49,871 bases of DNA from Mesorhizobium sp. WSM3626 (GCF_000513935.1 NZ_AZUY01000043.1:1-49871), one strand, 5' to 3'. Numbered from the stretch's first letter, positions 1-8,232 are shown. The notes: generated from the letters alone by a model not told the origin. Numbers and translations: made by a program.

Positions 1-25
1 CGCATCGCAGTCCATCGCTGACCTC

Positions 26-50
26 CAAAAATCAGCGTTGAATCTGATTT
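26..50 (-). terminator. probable intrinsic terminator of metZ
   Basis: Read on the minus strand, a 7-bp stem (AAATCAG/CTGATTT, positions 44-50 and 29-35) with an 8-base loop runs straight into a short T tract. It lies about 40 bases past the metZ stop codon. The stem is AT-rich and the T tract has only five Ts, so termination may be weak. Confidence 0.45.
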
Positions 51-86
51 GCCCTTCCTTGGGAATCCCAACCCGTTAAATCGTCA

Positions 87-1280
87 CTACGCCCTAGCGG
101 CCTGCAAAGCCTGCGCGATGTCTTCCAGCAGGTCGTCGGCGTCCTCCAGGCCGACAGACAGCCTGAGCGTGCCAGGCCCGATGCCGAGTTCGGCGCGGGC
201 CTCGTCGCTCAAATTCTTGTGCGTCGTCGTCGCGGGATGGGTGATCAGGCTCTTGGCATCGCCGAGATTGTTCGAGATCAGCACGATGTCGAGGGCGTTC
301 TGCAGGGCGAAGGCCGCCGGCTTGCCACCCTTGACGTCGAGGCAGATCAGCGTCGAGCCACCCGACATCTGCTTCTTGACGATATCAGCCTGCGGGTGGT
401 CGGCGCGGCCGGGATAGATGACGCGGGCGATCTGCGGCTGCTCGGCCAGGAAGTCGGCGATCCTGCCGGCGCTTTCCGTCTGCTGGCGCACGCGCAGCGG
501 CAGCGTCTCGAGGCCCTTCAGCAAGGTCCAGGCATTGAACGGCGACAGGCTGGGGCCGGTGTGGCGGAAATAGTCGTGCAGGTTTTCGTCGATCCACTTC
601 TTGTCCGACAGGATGACGCCGCCCAGACAGCGGCCCTGGCCGTCAATGTGCTTGGTGGCCGAGTAGACGACGATGTGCGCGCCAAGCTGCAACGGCTTCT
701 GCTGCAGTGGCGTGGCGAAGACATTGTCGACGACAAGCCGCGCGCCGATCGAGTTGGCGAGCGAGGCAACGGCCGCGATGTCGACGACTTCCAGCGTCGG
801 ATTGGTCGGGCTTTCCAGGAAGAACAGCTTGGTGTTCGGCCTGACCGCCTTTTCCCAATTGGCAATGTCGGTGCCGTCGACCAAAGTCGCCTCGATGCCA
901 TAGCGCGGCGCCAGCGTCTCGACCACCCAGCGGCAGGAGCCGAACAGCGCGCGCGCCGCCACGATATGGTCGCCGGCCTTGACGCTGCACAGCAGCGCCG
1001 CCGTCACCGCCGCCATGCCTGACGCCGTGGCGCGCGCGTCCTCGGCGCCTTCCAGCGCGCACATGCGCTTTTCGAACATGTCGACGGTCGGGTTGGCGTA
1101 ACGCGAATAGATGAAGCCAGGCTCTTCGCCCTTGAAGCGGGCTTCCGCCGCCTGGGCGGTCTTGTAGACATAGCCCTGGGTCAGATACATCGCCTCGGAG
1201 GTTTCGCCGAAGCCGGAACGCAGGGTTCCGCCATGCACGAGTGCCGTCTGAGGTTTCCAGTTGCGCTTTTTGGTGCTCAT
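87..1280 (-). CDS. metZ: O-succinylhomoserine sulfhydrylase (MetZ)
   Basis: PLP enzyme of the Cys/Met-metabolism family. It makes homocysteine directly from an activated homoserine (O-succinyl-homoserine in this subfamily) and sulfide, the direct-sulfhydrylation step of methionine synthesis in the cytosol. The 397-residue length is normal. Visible motifs are the SRYANPTV segment near residue 59, the SGMAAV turn near 88, and YSATKHIDG with the PLP-binding lysine at about residue 210. The start ATG has only a weak ribosome site, but 5' of it lies a SAM-II riboswitch followed by a terminator hairpin, which fixes both the start and the role in methionine metabolism. The gene is monocistronic and divergent from the dCTP deaminase gene. 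A related O-acetylhomoserine enzyme is the main alternative; the riboswitch and the sequence (GQGRCLGG) favour MetZ. Confidence 0.93.
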   Translation of the reverse strand: MSTKKRNWKPQTALVHGGTLRSGFGETSEAMYLTQGYVYKTAQAAEARFKGEEPGFIYSRYANPTVDMFEKRMCALEGAEDARATASGMAAVTAALLCSVKAGDHIVAARALFGSCRWVVETLAPRYGIEATLVDGTDIANWEKAVRPNTKLFFLESPTNPTLEVVDIAAVASLANSIGARLVVDNVFATPLQQKPLQLGAHIVVYSATKHIDGQGRCLGGVILSDKKWIDENLHDYFRHTGPSLSPFNAWTLLKGLETLPLRVRQQTESAGRIADFLAEQPQIARVIYPGRADHPQADIVKKQMSGGSTLICLDVKGGKPAAFALQNALDIVLISNNLGDAKSLITHPATTTHKNLSDEARAELGIGPGTLRLSVGLEDADDLLEDIAQALQAARA

Positions 1281-1296
1281 CGCTTTGTTCCAGACA

Positions 1297-1328
1297 CAAA
1301 AAAACCGGCCGCGAAAGTCGCAACCGGT
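1297..1328 (-). terminator. intrinsic terminator hairpin in the metZ leader
   Basis: On the minus strand a 10-bp stem (ACCGGUUGCG with CGCGGCCGGU, two G-U pairs) and a 5-base loop is followed by seven Ts, ending about 17 bases before the metZ start codon. It sits about 20 bases downstream of the SAM-II aptamer, so it is well placed to be the expression platform: premature termination when SAM is bound. This mechanism is inferred from position; the hairpin itself is seen. Confidence 0.7.
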
Positions 1329-1347
1329 CCATACGGCCTTGCGGCCC

Positions 1348-1408
1348 GACGGTCCTTTAGCGACTTGTTTAACGTGGCTGCAAGCCGACCGGCCAAATCA
1401 CCACGGGA
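1348..1408 (-). promoter_or_regulatory. SAM-II riboswitch (metA RNA motif)
   Basis: The minus strand carries the compact SAM-II consensus: CGTGG (1405-1401) pairs with CCACG (1377-1373) as P1, followed by the conserved GTGATTTGG loop, the TTGCAGCCACGTTAAA block and a terminal GCTAAAGG pseudoknot strand. SAM-II occurs mainly in alphaproteobacteria, in front of metA, metX and metZ, and turns expression off when S-adenosylmethionine is plentiful. Here it precedes metZ by about 70 bases with a terminator hairpin in between. Confidence 0.9.
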
Positions 1409-1536
1409 TAACGACCCTTTAGACCCGCGCCACGCTTGCGTCAATTGCCGGCTTCATTAAGAGGTTTGTACCAAGGCAGGTTCCGCAAAGTGCCCAGCGG
1501 TTTTGCGGCAAGAACCTGCAACAAAGGAGACCAGTC

Positions 1537-2646
1537 TTGGGGCGGAGCCAGACTTTGCGGCAGACAGGCATTCTTCCCGATCAGGACATTTCGGCGCTGT
1601 TCCAGTCCGGCGCGCTGAAGTCGCCGCGTGCGCTCGATGCCGACCAGATCCAGCCGGCTAGTCTTGATCTCAGATTGGGCGAAAAGGCCTGGCGGGTGCG
1701 GGCCTCGTTCCTGCCCGGTCCCAACCACAAGGTCTCGGAAAAGCTCGATCGGCTGCAGCTCCACGAGATCAATCTGGCCGAAGGCGCGGTTCTCGAAACC
1801 GGCTGCGTCTATATTGTGCCGCTGCTCGAAAGCCTGGCCCTGCCGGCCGACATTTCGGCCTCGGCCAATCCAAAGAGCTCGACCGGTCGCCTCGACATCT
1901 TCACCCGCGTCATGACCGACCGTGGCCACGAGTTCGACAAGATCGCCGCCGGCTACAACGGTCCGCTCTATCTCGAAGTCAGCCCGCGCACCTTCCCGAT
2001 CGTTGCGCGCACCGGTTCGCGCCTTTCTCAAATCCGCTTTCGCACCGGCAACGCGCTGCTTTCGGAAGCCGAACTGCATGAATTGCACCGCGCCGAGATG
2101 CTCGTCGCCACCGAGCCGCCGAACATTTCCGGCGGCGGCATCGCGCTGTCGATTGATCTCAATGGCGACAAGGATGGGCTGGTCGGCTATCGCGGCAAGC
2201 ACCACACTGGCCTCATCGATGTCGACAAGCGTGCCGCCCAGGATGTCCTCGACTTCTGGGAGCCGATCCACAAGAGCGGCGCCGGCGAACTGGTGCTCGA
2301 TCCCGACGAGTTCTACATCCTCGTCAGCCAGGAGGCGGTGCATGTGCCGCCGCTCTACGCCGCCGAGATGACGCCCTTCGATCCGCTGGTCGGCGAGTTC
2401 CGTGTCCACTATGCCGGGTTTTTCGACCCGGGGTTCGGCCATTCGGCGGCTGGCGGCACCGGCAGCCGCGCGGTGCTCGAAGTGCGTAGCCACGAAGTGC
2501 CGTTCATCCTCGATCATGGCCAGATCGTCGGCCGGCTGGTCTACGAACACATGCTGAAGCGCCCGCAGGCGCTTTACGGGACCGATCTCGGCTCGAACTA
2601 TCAGGCACAAGGCCTGAAGCTGTCCAAGCATTTCCGCCGGCGCTGA
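1537..2646 (+). CDS. dcd: 2'-deoxycytidine 5'-triphosphate deaminase, long alphaproteobacterial form
   Basis: Deaminates dCTP to dUTP, feeding dTMP synthesis. At 369 residues it is about twice the length of the E. coli Dcd monomer (193 residues) and matches the long DCD family in which two trimeric-dUTPase-like folds are joined. The first half has QPASLDLRLG (near residue 40) and the substrate-binding NPKSSTGRLD segment (near 110). The second half repeats the fold with a GFFDPGFG stretch and EVPFILDHGQIVGRL near residues 310-335. The start is a TTG, chosen because AAAGGAGA lies eight bases upstream and no ATG is nearby. It is transcribed divergently from metZ. Confidence 0.88.
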   Translation: MGRSQTLRQTGILPDQDISALFQSGALKSPRALDADQIQPASLDLRLGEKAWRVRASFLPGPNHKVSEKLDRLQLHEINLAEGAVLETGCVYIVPLLESLALPADISASANPKSSTGRLDIFTRVMTDRGHEFDKIAAGYNGPLYLEVSPRTFPIVARTGSRLSQIRFRTGNALLSEAELHELHRAEMLVATEPPNISGGGIALSIDLNGDKDGLVGYRGKHHTGLIDVDKRAAQDVLDFWEPIHKSGAGELVLDPDEFYILVSQEAVHVPPLYAAEMTPFDPLVGEFRVHYAGFFDPGFGHSAAGGTGSRAVLEVRSHEVPFILDHGQIVGRLVYEHMLKRPQALYGTDLGSNYQAQGLKLSKHFRRR

Positions 2647-2669
2647 ACTCCCATTACCACTGGCCGATG

Positions 2670-2690
2670 CTTGCCCACGGGCAAGATTTT
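2670..2690 (+). terminator. probable terminator of dcd
   Basis: A perfect 7-bp stem CTTGCCC/GGGCAAG with a 2-base turn is followed by ATTTT, 24 bases past the dcd stop. The loop is tight and the T tract short, so this is a moderate call. It also lies downstream of the convergent gguC gene. Confidence 0.5.
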
Positions 2691-2699
2691 GAGGTCGAA

Positions 2700-2737
2700 A
2701 TGGCCTCGCCCGCCCTTCGGGCCCCACCAGGGGAGAT
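2700..2737 (+). repeat. degenerate palindromic intergenic element (RIME-like)
   Basis: This stretch between the convergent dcd and gguC genes contains GCCCTTCGGGCC and a following GGGGAGA. Both are hallmarks of the better preserved element at 48463-48523. It looks like a decayed copy of the same Rhizobiales intergenic palindrome family. Family assignment is from memory of the common motif, not from a search. Confidence 0.4.
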
Positions 2738-2754
2738 GGCAGAGTTTGCGCCGG

Positions 2755-3747
2755 TTACAGCGCCTTCACCGCCACCTTCACCGGCTTTTCGATTTCCAGC
2801 GGGTTGCGCAGCGGCAGGCCGAAATCCCCGGCCTCGATCTCGAACACGTCGCCGGCTTCGGTCGTGACGCCGTCGGCGAAGGACAGCGTGGCCGTTCCGA
2901 ACATATGCACATGCACATCGCCCGGCTGGCGGAACGCCGAATATTTGAAATGGTGGTGCTCGAGATTGGCGATGGTGTGCGACATGTTCGCTTCGCCCGA
3001 CAGGAACGGCTTCTCCCACATTGTCCTGCCGTCGCGCACGATGCGTGACGTGCCGCGGATGTCCGAAGGCAGGTCGCCGATCAGAATTTCGGGCCCGAAC
3101 GAGGCATTGCGCAGCTTGGAGTGGGCGAGGAACAGATAGTTCACGCGCTCCGTCACATGGTCCGAGAATTCGTTCGACAGCGTGAAGCCGACACGGAATG
3201 GCGCGCCGTCATCGCCGATGACATAGATCCCGGCGATCTCTGGTTCTTCGCCGGCATCCTTGGCAAAGGCCGGTGACATGAGCGCGGCACCAGGCGCGAC
3301 CGCCATGGTACCGTTGCCCTTGTAGAACCATTCCGGCTGCACGCCGATCTGGCCTTTCGCGGGCTTGCCGCCTTCCAGCCCCATGCGGAACATCTTCATG
3401 GAATCGGTGAGTTGCTCCTCGCCGTCGGTGCTGAGCTTCTTGTGCATGGAATCGCGCGTCGCGGCCGAACCGAGATGCGTCAACCCCGTGCCGGTCAGAT
3501 GCAGATGCGCCGGGTCGGGGTGATTGATCGGCGACAGGAGGCGCCCCCGCTTGTAGGCGGCGTCGAGATCGACCGTCTCGCCAAGTCCCTTGCGTTCGAT
3601 CAGGGCCGTCAGGCCGACGCCGGTGCGGGCGGCCTCCATCGCCAGCGAATAGACGCTGCGCGCGCCGTTGATGATCCGGGTCTTCCCGCCGCTGCGGGCA
3701 ACGACACGGATCGTCTCGGCGTCGTCGAGAATTTGCGAGATCAGCAT
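2755..3747 (-). CDS. gguC: GguC, AraD1/fumarylacetoacetate-hydrolase-family protein
   Basis: A 330-residue member of the AraD1 branch of the FAH superfamily, whose enzymes act on 2-keto-3-deoxy sugar acids or similar keto acids. The C-terminal half shows the FAH-like FGPEILIGDLP and HVHMFGTATLSFADG stretches. In Agrobacterium the homologue gguC follows gguA and gguB in the multiple-sugar transporter operon, as here. The start at 3747 is chosen over an upstream ATG because AGAGAGGA lies just before it and the product then begins MLISQIL. A gap of about 200 bases separates it from gguB, so it may have its own promoter. The exact reaction is unknown; dehydration of a 2-keto-3-deoxy-aldonate is the likeliest guess. 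Confidence 0.82.
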   Translation of the reverse strand: MLISQILDDAETIRVVARSGGKTRIINGARSVYSLAMEAARTGVGLTALIERKGLGETVDLDAAYKRGRLLSPINHPDPAHLHLTGTGLTHLGSAATRDSMHKKLSTDGEEQLTDSMKMFRMGLEGGKPAKGQIGVQPEWFYKGNGTMAVAPGAALMSPAFAKDAGEEPEIAGIYVIGDDGAPFRVGFTLSNEFSDHVTERVNYLFLAHSKLRNASFGPEILIGDLPSDIRGTSRIVRDGRTMWEKPFLSGEANMSHTIANLEHHHFKYSAFRQPGDVHVHMFGTATLSFADGVTTEAGDVFEIEAGDFGLPLRNPLEIEKPVKVAVKAL

Positions 3748-3949
3748 GATCAGTCCTCTCTCATTTATCTGTATCCGGCTGCCAATGGGCAAATCCTGAC
3801 CGGCGCGGCGCGGGAACGCGCCACGGTTGAAACGTTTCGTCCGGATTGCGTTCGCGAACCTGGTCCTTCCCCGGACTTCTTGGTGCCGACGGGCCGCCGG
3901 CAGCTTCGCGATCTAGAACCCGTATGCCTCCTAGTCCTCGCCCCAGCCC

Positions 3950-5242
3950 TTAAGCCTTGTTCTTGTTGTAGACGTCGAAGATGACGGCCCCGAGCAGGAC
4001 CAGTCCCTTGACCACCTGCTGCCAGTCGACATTGACGCCCATGATCGACATGCCGTTGTTCATCACGCCCATGATGAAGCCGCCGACCACAGCGCCGATG
4101 ACCTGGCCGACGCCGCCCATCGCCGAGGCGCCGCCGATGAAGACGGCCGCGATGACGTCGAGCTCGCTGCCGAGGCCCGCTGCCGGCACGGCCTGGCCGA
4201 GACGCGCGGCGATGATCAGGCCGCCGAGCGCCGACAGCACGCCCATATTGACGAACACCAGGAGCGTCAGCCGTTCGGTGTTGATGCCCGACAGTTGCGC
4301 CGCCTTGGCGTTGCCACCCATGGCGTAGATGCGGCGGCCAATGGTCATGCGCTTGGTGACGAAGACGAACAATGAAATCAGCACGCCCATCACCAGCAGC
4401 ACGATCGGCAGGCCCCGATAGGTCGCGAACTGGAAGACCAGGAACAGCGCCAGCGCGCTGCCTACCAGGATCTTGATGACGAACAGGGTGAAAGGCTCGG
4501 CCTCATAACCGTGGCGTTCGCGCTTGCGCCGCGCCCTGAAGCCGAAATAGGCGTAGGCGAGCACCGCGATCACGCCCAGCACGATCGTCGTCATGTGCAG
4601 CGTGAGCCCGCTACCCAAAATGGTCTTGCCGGCGGCATTCACCGTCGGCGGGATCAGCGTCAGCGGGCCGATTACGTCCGGGATGAAGCCGGAACTCAAT
4701 GCCTTGAAACTGTCGGGAAGCGGACCGACCGAGGAGCCGCCGCCAAGCAGCGCCTGGCAAATGCCGCGGAAGATCAGCATGCCGGCTAGCGTCACGATGA
4801 AACTTGGTATGCGGTGATAGGCGATCCAGTAGCCTTGCGCCCCACCGATCAACCCACCGACGATCAGGCAGACGATCGAGACCACGAGCGGGTTGCTGAA
4901 CATGCCAAGCGGCCAGATCACCATCATCATGGCGGCAAGTGCGCCGATGAAGCCGGCGACCGATCCTACGCTGAGATCGATGTAGCCGGCGACGATGACC
5001 AGCAGCATACCGAGCGCCATCACGATGATGAACGAGTTCTGCTGCACCAGGTTGCTGAGGTTGACCGGTTTGAACAGCGTTCCCGACGTCGTGTACTGGA
5101 AGAACAGCATGATGACGATCAGCGCGATGATCAGGCCGTATTCGCGCAGGTTCGTCGTCAGCGCCGAGACGGCGATGCGAGGACCCTGCTTGACGTCCTC
5201 GGCGGTGCCGCTTTGCGGCGCGGGAGCGCTGTCTGTGCTCAT
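3950..5242 (-). CDS. gguB: GguB, inner-membrane permease of the ChvE-associated multiple sugar ABC transporter
   Basis: A 430-residue BPD_transp_2/XylH-type permease with about ten or more hydrophobic segments spread through the protein. A charged loop (RARRKRERHG, near residue 235) and the ligand of the ATPase, GGNAKAAQLSGIN (near 310), are visible. It is longer than ribose permeases (about 320 residues), as usual for XylH/GguB. The start codon overlaps the gguA stop by four bases (ATGA), indicating translational coupling. It forms the membrane channel for aldoses (arabinose, galactose, glucose, xylose in homologous systems) delivered by ChvE. Confidence 0.88.
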   Translation of the reverse strand: MSTDSAPAPQSGTAEDVKQGPRIAVSALTTNLREYGLIIALIVIMLFFQYTTSGTLFKPVNLSNLVQQNSFIIVMALGMLLVIVAGYIDLSVGSVAGFIGALAAMMMVIWPLGMFSNPLVVSIVCLIVGGLIGGAQGYWIAYHRIPSFIVTLAGMLIFRGICQALLGGGSSVGPLPDSFKALSSGFIPDVIGPLTLIPPTVNAAGKTILGSGLTLHMTTIVLGVIAVLAYAYFGFRARRKRERHGYEAEPFTLFVIKILVGSALALFLVFQFATYRGLPIVLLVMGVLISLFVFVTKRMTIGRRIYAMGGNAKAAQLSGINTERLTLLVFVNMGVLSALGGLIIAARLGQAVPAAGLGSELDVIAAVFIGGASAMGGVGQVIGAVVGGFIMGVMNNGMSIMGVNVDWQQVVKGLVLLGAVIFDVYNKNKA

Positions 5243-6771
5243 GATGCTTTTCCTTCTCCGCGAACAATGGCGCGCATGATTTTTTCCTGGCTGGCGTCGC
5301 TTGCCGCCATCTCGCCGACGATGCGCCCTTCGTTCATGACATATATTCTGTCCGAGATGCCGAGCAGTTCCGGCATTTCCGATGAAATGACGATGATCGC
5401 CTTGCCCTCGGCGGCGAGGCGAGCGATGATTGTATAGATTTCGTACTTGGCACCGACGTCAATACCGCGCGTCGGCTCGTCGAGGATCAGAACTTCCGGG
5501 TCGGCGAACAGCCATTTCGATAGCACCACCTTCTGCTGGTTGCCGCCCGAGAGATTGCCGGTCAGCTGATAGACGCTGGATGCGCGGATATTGGTCTTTT
5601 TGCGATAGTCGTTGGCGACGCTCATTTCGCGCATATCGTCGATGACGCCGCCATTGGAAACGCCGGCGAGGTTGGCCAACGTCACATTGTGCTTGATGTG
5701 GTCAATGAGGTTCAGCCCATAGGTTTTGCGGTCTTCGGTGACGTAGGCGATGCCGTTCTGCACCGCCTTGCCCACTGTCGAAAGGTCCACGGGCTTGCCG
5801 TTGAGCAGCACCTCGCCGCTGATGCGCCGGCCATAGGAGCGACCGAACAGGCTCATGGCGAATTCGGTGCGGCCGGCGCCCATCAGCCCGGCGATGCCGA
5901 CAACTTCGCCCTTGCGCACCTTGAGGTCGATGCTCTTGATCACTTGCCGTTCGGCATGGATCGGGTGGTAGACGGACCAGTCCTTGACCTCGAAAATGAC
6001 GTCGCCGATATGAGGCTCGCGCGGCGGGTAGCGATCGTCGAGGGACCGGCCGACCATGGAGGTGATGATCCGGTCCTCGCTGATGTCCTTCCTCGGCAAT
6101 GTCTCGATCGTGCGCCCGTCGCGGATGACCGTCACCTTGTCGGCGACGCGGTTCACCTCATTGAGCTTATGGGAGATCAGGATCGAGGTCATGCCCTGCC
6201 GCTTGAACTCAAGCAAAAGATCGAGCAGCGCCTGGCTGTCCTTCTCGCTGAGCGATGCCGTCGGCTCATCGAGGATCAGGAGCTTCACTTCCTTGCTGAG
6301 TGCCTTGGCGATCTCGACCAGCTGCTGCTTGCCGACGCCGATATGGGTGATCAGCGTCTTGGGGTCTTCCTTGAGCCCGACTTTCTTCAAAAGCCCGGAC
6401 GTGCGTGCCTCGTTGGCGTCCCAGTCGATGACGCCGTAGCTGGCATGCTCGTTGCCGAGGAAAATGTTCTCGGCGATCGACAGCATCGGCACCAGCGCAA
6501 GTTCCTGGTGGATGATGACAATGCCCTTGTGTTCGCTGTCATGGATGCCTTTGAAATGGCATTCCTGGCCCTGAAAAATGATTTGGCCATCATAGGTCCC
6601 GGAGGGATAGACGCCCGACAGCACCTTCATCAGGGTCGACTTGCCGGCGCCATTCTCGCCGACCACGGCGTGGATCTCGCCTTCCTCTACGCTGAGGTTG
6701 ACGTTCGAGAGCGCCTTCACGCCGGGGAACGTCTTGGTGATGTCGCGCATCTCCAAAATCGTCGAGGTCAT
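5239..6771 (-). CDS. gguA: GguA, sugar ABC transporter ATP-binding protein with two ATPase domains
   Basis: A 510-residue double ABC ATPase of the MglA/XylG/GguA class that powers sugar import. The first domain has a Walker A GENGAGKST near residue 39 and Walker B LLILDEPTASL. The second has the degenerate P-loop GLMGAGRTE near 295, the signature LSGGNQQKVVLSKW and Walker B VLILDEPTRGIDVG. Asymmetry between the two P-loops is normal for this class. AGGAG lies about 10 bases before the ATG. The gene lies 99 bases after chvE, across a stem-loop, and overlaps gguB. Confidence 0.9.
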   Translation of the reverse strand: MTSTILEMRDITKTFPGVKALSNVNLSVEEGEIHAVVGENGAGKSTLMKVLSGVYPSGTYDGQIIFQGQECHFKGIHDSEHKGIVIIHQELALVPMLSIAENIFLGNEHASYGVIDWDANEARTSGLLKKVGLKEDPKTLITHIGVGKQQLVEIAKALSKEVKLLILDEPTASLSEKDSQALLDLLLEFKRQGMTSILISHKLNEVNRVADKVTVIRDGRTIETLPRKDISEDRIITSMVGRSLDDRYPPREPHIGDVIFEVKDWSVYHPIHAERQVIKSIDLKVRKGEVVGIAGLMGAGRTEFAMSLFGRSYGRRISGEVLLNGKPVDLSTVGKAVQNGIAYVTEDRKTYGLNLIDHIKHNVTLANLAGVSNGGVIDDMREMSVANDYRKKTNIRASSVYQLTGNLSGGNQQKVVLSKWLFADPEVLILDEPTRGIDVGAKYEIYTIIARLAAEGKAIIVISSEMPELLGISDRIYVMNEGRIVGEMAASDASQEKIMRAIVRGEGKAS

Positions 6772-6823
6772 CAGGGCAAGCTCCTAGGAGGCCGGCAGAA
6801 CCCATACCGGGGTCGCTTTTAAC

Positions 6824-6854
6824 GAAAAGGGGCCCTGCGTCGCGCAGGACCCCT
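6824..6854 (-). terminator. intercistronic stem-loop between chvE and gguA
   Basis: The arms AGGGGCCCTGCG (6828-6839) and CGCAGGACCCCT (6843-6854) pair over 12 positions with one mismatch and a 3-base loop. On the minus strand the stem is followed by TTTTCG. It lies 17 bases past the chvE stop codon. Such structures downstream of binding-protein genes usually act as partial terminators or mRNA stabilisers, so that far more binding protein than transporter is made. That role is inference here. Confidence 0.7.
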
Positions 6855-6870
6855 GACTTTATAACCGAAA

Positions 6871-7941
6871 TTACTTCAGGTCTTCGGCCTTGATGTAGCC
6901 GGAGTCGACGACCAGCGCCTGGTAGTTCGACTTGTCGACTTCATGCGGCGTCAGCAGGATCGAGGGAACGACCTTGACGTCGTTGTTGTAGGTCTTTTCA
7001 TCGAGGCCTTCCGGCTTGCCGCCCGAGAGCACCTTGTCGACCAGCTGCACCGTGGCCTTGGCCAGTTCGCGGGTGTCCTTGAACACGGTCGAGTACTGCT
7101 CGCCCGAGATGATCAGCTTGACCGAGGCGGTCTCGGCGTCCTGGCCGGTCACGATCGGCCAGGGCTGTGCTTCCGTGCCGTACCCGACAGCGCGCAGCGA
7201 GGCGGTGATGCCGCGCGACAGGCCGTCATAGGGCGACAGGACGCCATCGACACGGCTGCCGTCCGAGTAGTTGGCCGACAGCAGGTTGTCCATGCGCGCC
7301 TGGGCGGTGGCGGCGAGCCAGCGCAGCGTGCCGACCTTGTCCATGCCGGTCTGCCCGGACTTGATCTTGATCGAGCCGTCGTCGATCAGCGGCTGCAGGA
7401 CGGAGATCGCGCCATTGTAGAAGAAGAAGGCGTTGTTGTCGTCGGGCGAGCCGCCGAACAGTTCGACGTTCCACGGCTTGGTGTTCGGGAAACGCTCCTT
7501 GAGGCCCTTGACCAGCGAATTCGCCTGGATCACGCCGACGCCGAAATTGTCGAAAGTGGTGTAATAGTCGACATTGGCGGTCTTCTTGATCAGGCGGTCA
7601 TAGGCGACGACGACGACGCCCGCGTCGTTGGCCTTCTGCAGCGCATCCGACAGGGTGGTGCCGTCGATCGAGGCGATGATCAGCGCCTTCGGGCCTTTGG
7701 TGATTTCATTTTCCAGCTGGCTGAGCTGGTTGGGGATGTCGTCCTGCGCATACTGCAGGTCGACAGTGTAGCCGAGAGCCTCGAGCTGGGATTTGACGGC
7801 GTCGCCGTCATTGATCCAGCGCTGCGAGGTCTTGGTCGGCATCAGCACGCCGACAAGACCCTTGTCGGCCGCGTGCGCCTGATAGCTCATGGCAGCGATG
7901 CCAAGGGCCGCGACGGCGGCCAGCGTTTTGATGATCTTCAA
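6871..7941 (-). CDS. chvE: ChvE, periplasmic multiple-sugar-binding protein
   Basis: A periplasmic binding protein of the GBP/XylF family. ChvE binds aldoses and uronic sugars for import by GguAB; in Agrobacterium it also signals to VirA. The start is a TTG at 7941, since AGGGAGA lies just upstream and the product then begins MKIIKTLAAVAALG, a classical signal peptide cleaved near AHA-AD (about residue 25). The mature part starts KGLVGVLMPTKTSQRW, typical of ChvE, and the length of 356 residues is close to the Agrobacterium protein. It is the first gene of the gguABC cluster and divergent from gbpR. No virA is seen, so a sugar-uptake (and possibly chemotaxis) role is most likely. Confidence 0.9.
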   Translation of the reverse strand: MKIIKTLAAVAALGIAAMSYQAHAADKGLVGVLMPTKTSQRWINDGDAVKSQLEALGYTVDLQYAQDDIPNQLSQLENEITKGPKALIIASIDGTTLSDALQKANDAGVVVVAYDRLIKKTANVDYYTTFDNFGVGVIQANSLVKGLKERFPNTKPWNVELFGGSPDDNNAFFFYNGAISVLQPLIDDGSIKIKSGQTGMDKVGTLRWLAATAQARMDNLLSANYSDGSRVDGVLSPYDGLSRGITASLRAVGYGTEAQPWPIVTGQDAETASVKLIISGEQYSTVFKDTRELAKATVQLVDKVLSGGKPEGLDEKTYNNDVKVVPSILLTPHEVDKSNYQALVVDSGYIKAEDLK

Positions 7942-8173
7942 CTTACTCTCCCTGGTTGATGGACGCGACACCTCGGGGCTTCGCGGGCCGCGCAGCCAGA
8001 CAGGAGCGCAAACGCGCCGCTGTCGGCCTTATCGATCTCCGGTATCCTCCCAATCGGCTCCGCGATGCAGTTTCAATCGATACGATTTTGGTCGTTACCG
8101 CCCTTGCACCCCGGAACGCGCGAAGGGTGGGTCGCTTTGCCATAACTGTCAAATGCGATCTTTGGTGGTTGCT

Positions 8174-8189
8174 ATACCGAAACCGGTAT
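8174..8189. promoter_or_regulatory. palindrome in the chvE-gbpR control region, candidate GbpR site
   Basis: A perfect inverted repeat ATACC-N6-GGTAT, the size and symmetry typical of LysR-type half sites, lies 44 bases before the gbpR start. The right arm overlaps a TATGAT that could be the -10 box of gbpR. In Agrobacterium GbpR controls chvE from the shared intergenic region, so a GbpR site with autoregulation is a reasonable inference. No other clear palindrome was seen in the 290-base gap. Confidence 0.5.
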
Positions 8190-8232
8190 GATCTAGCATG
8201 CGGAAAGGAACCGGCGGAAGGGCTGGAAGATC

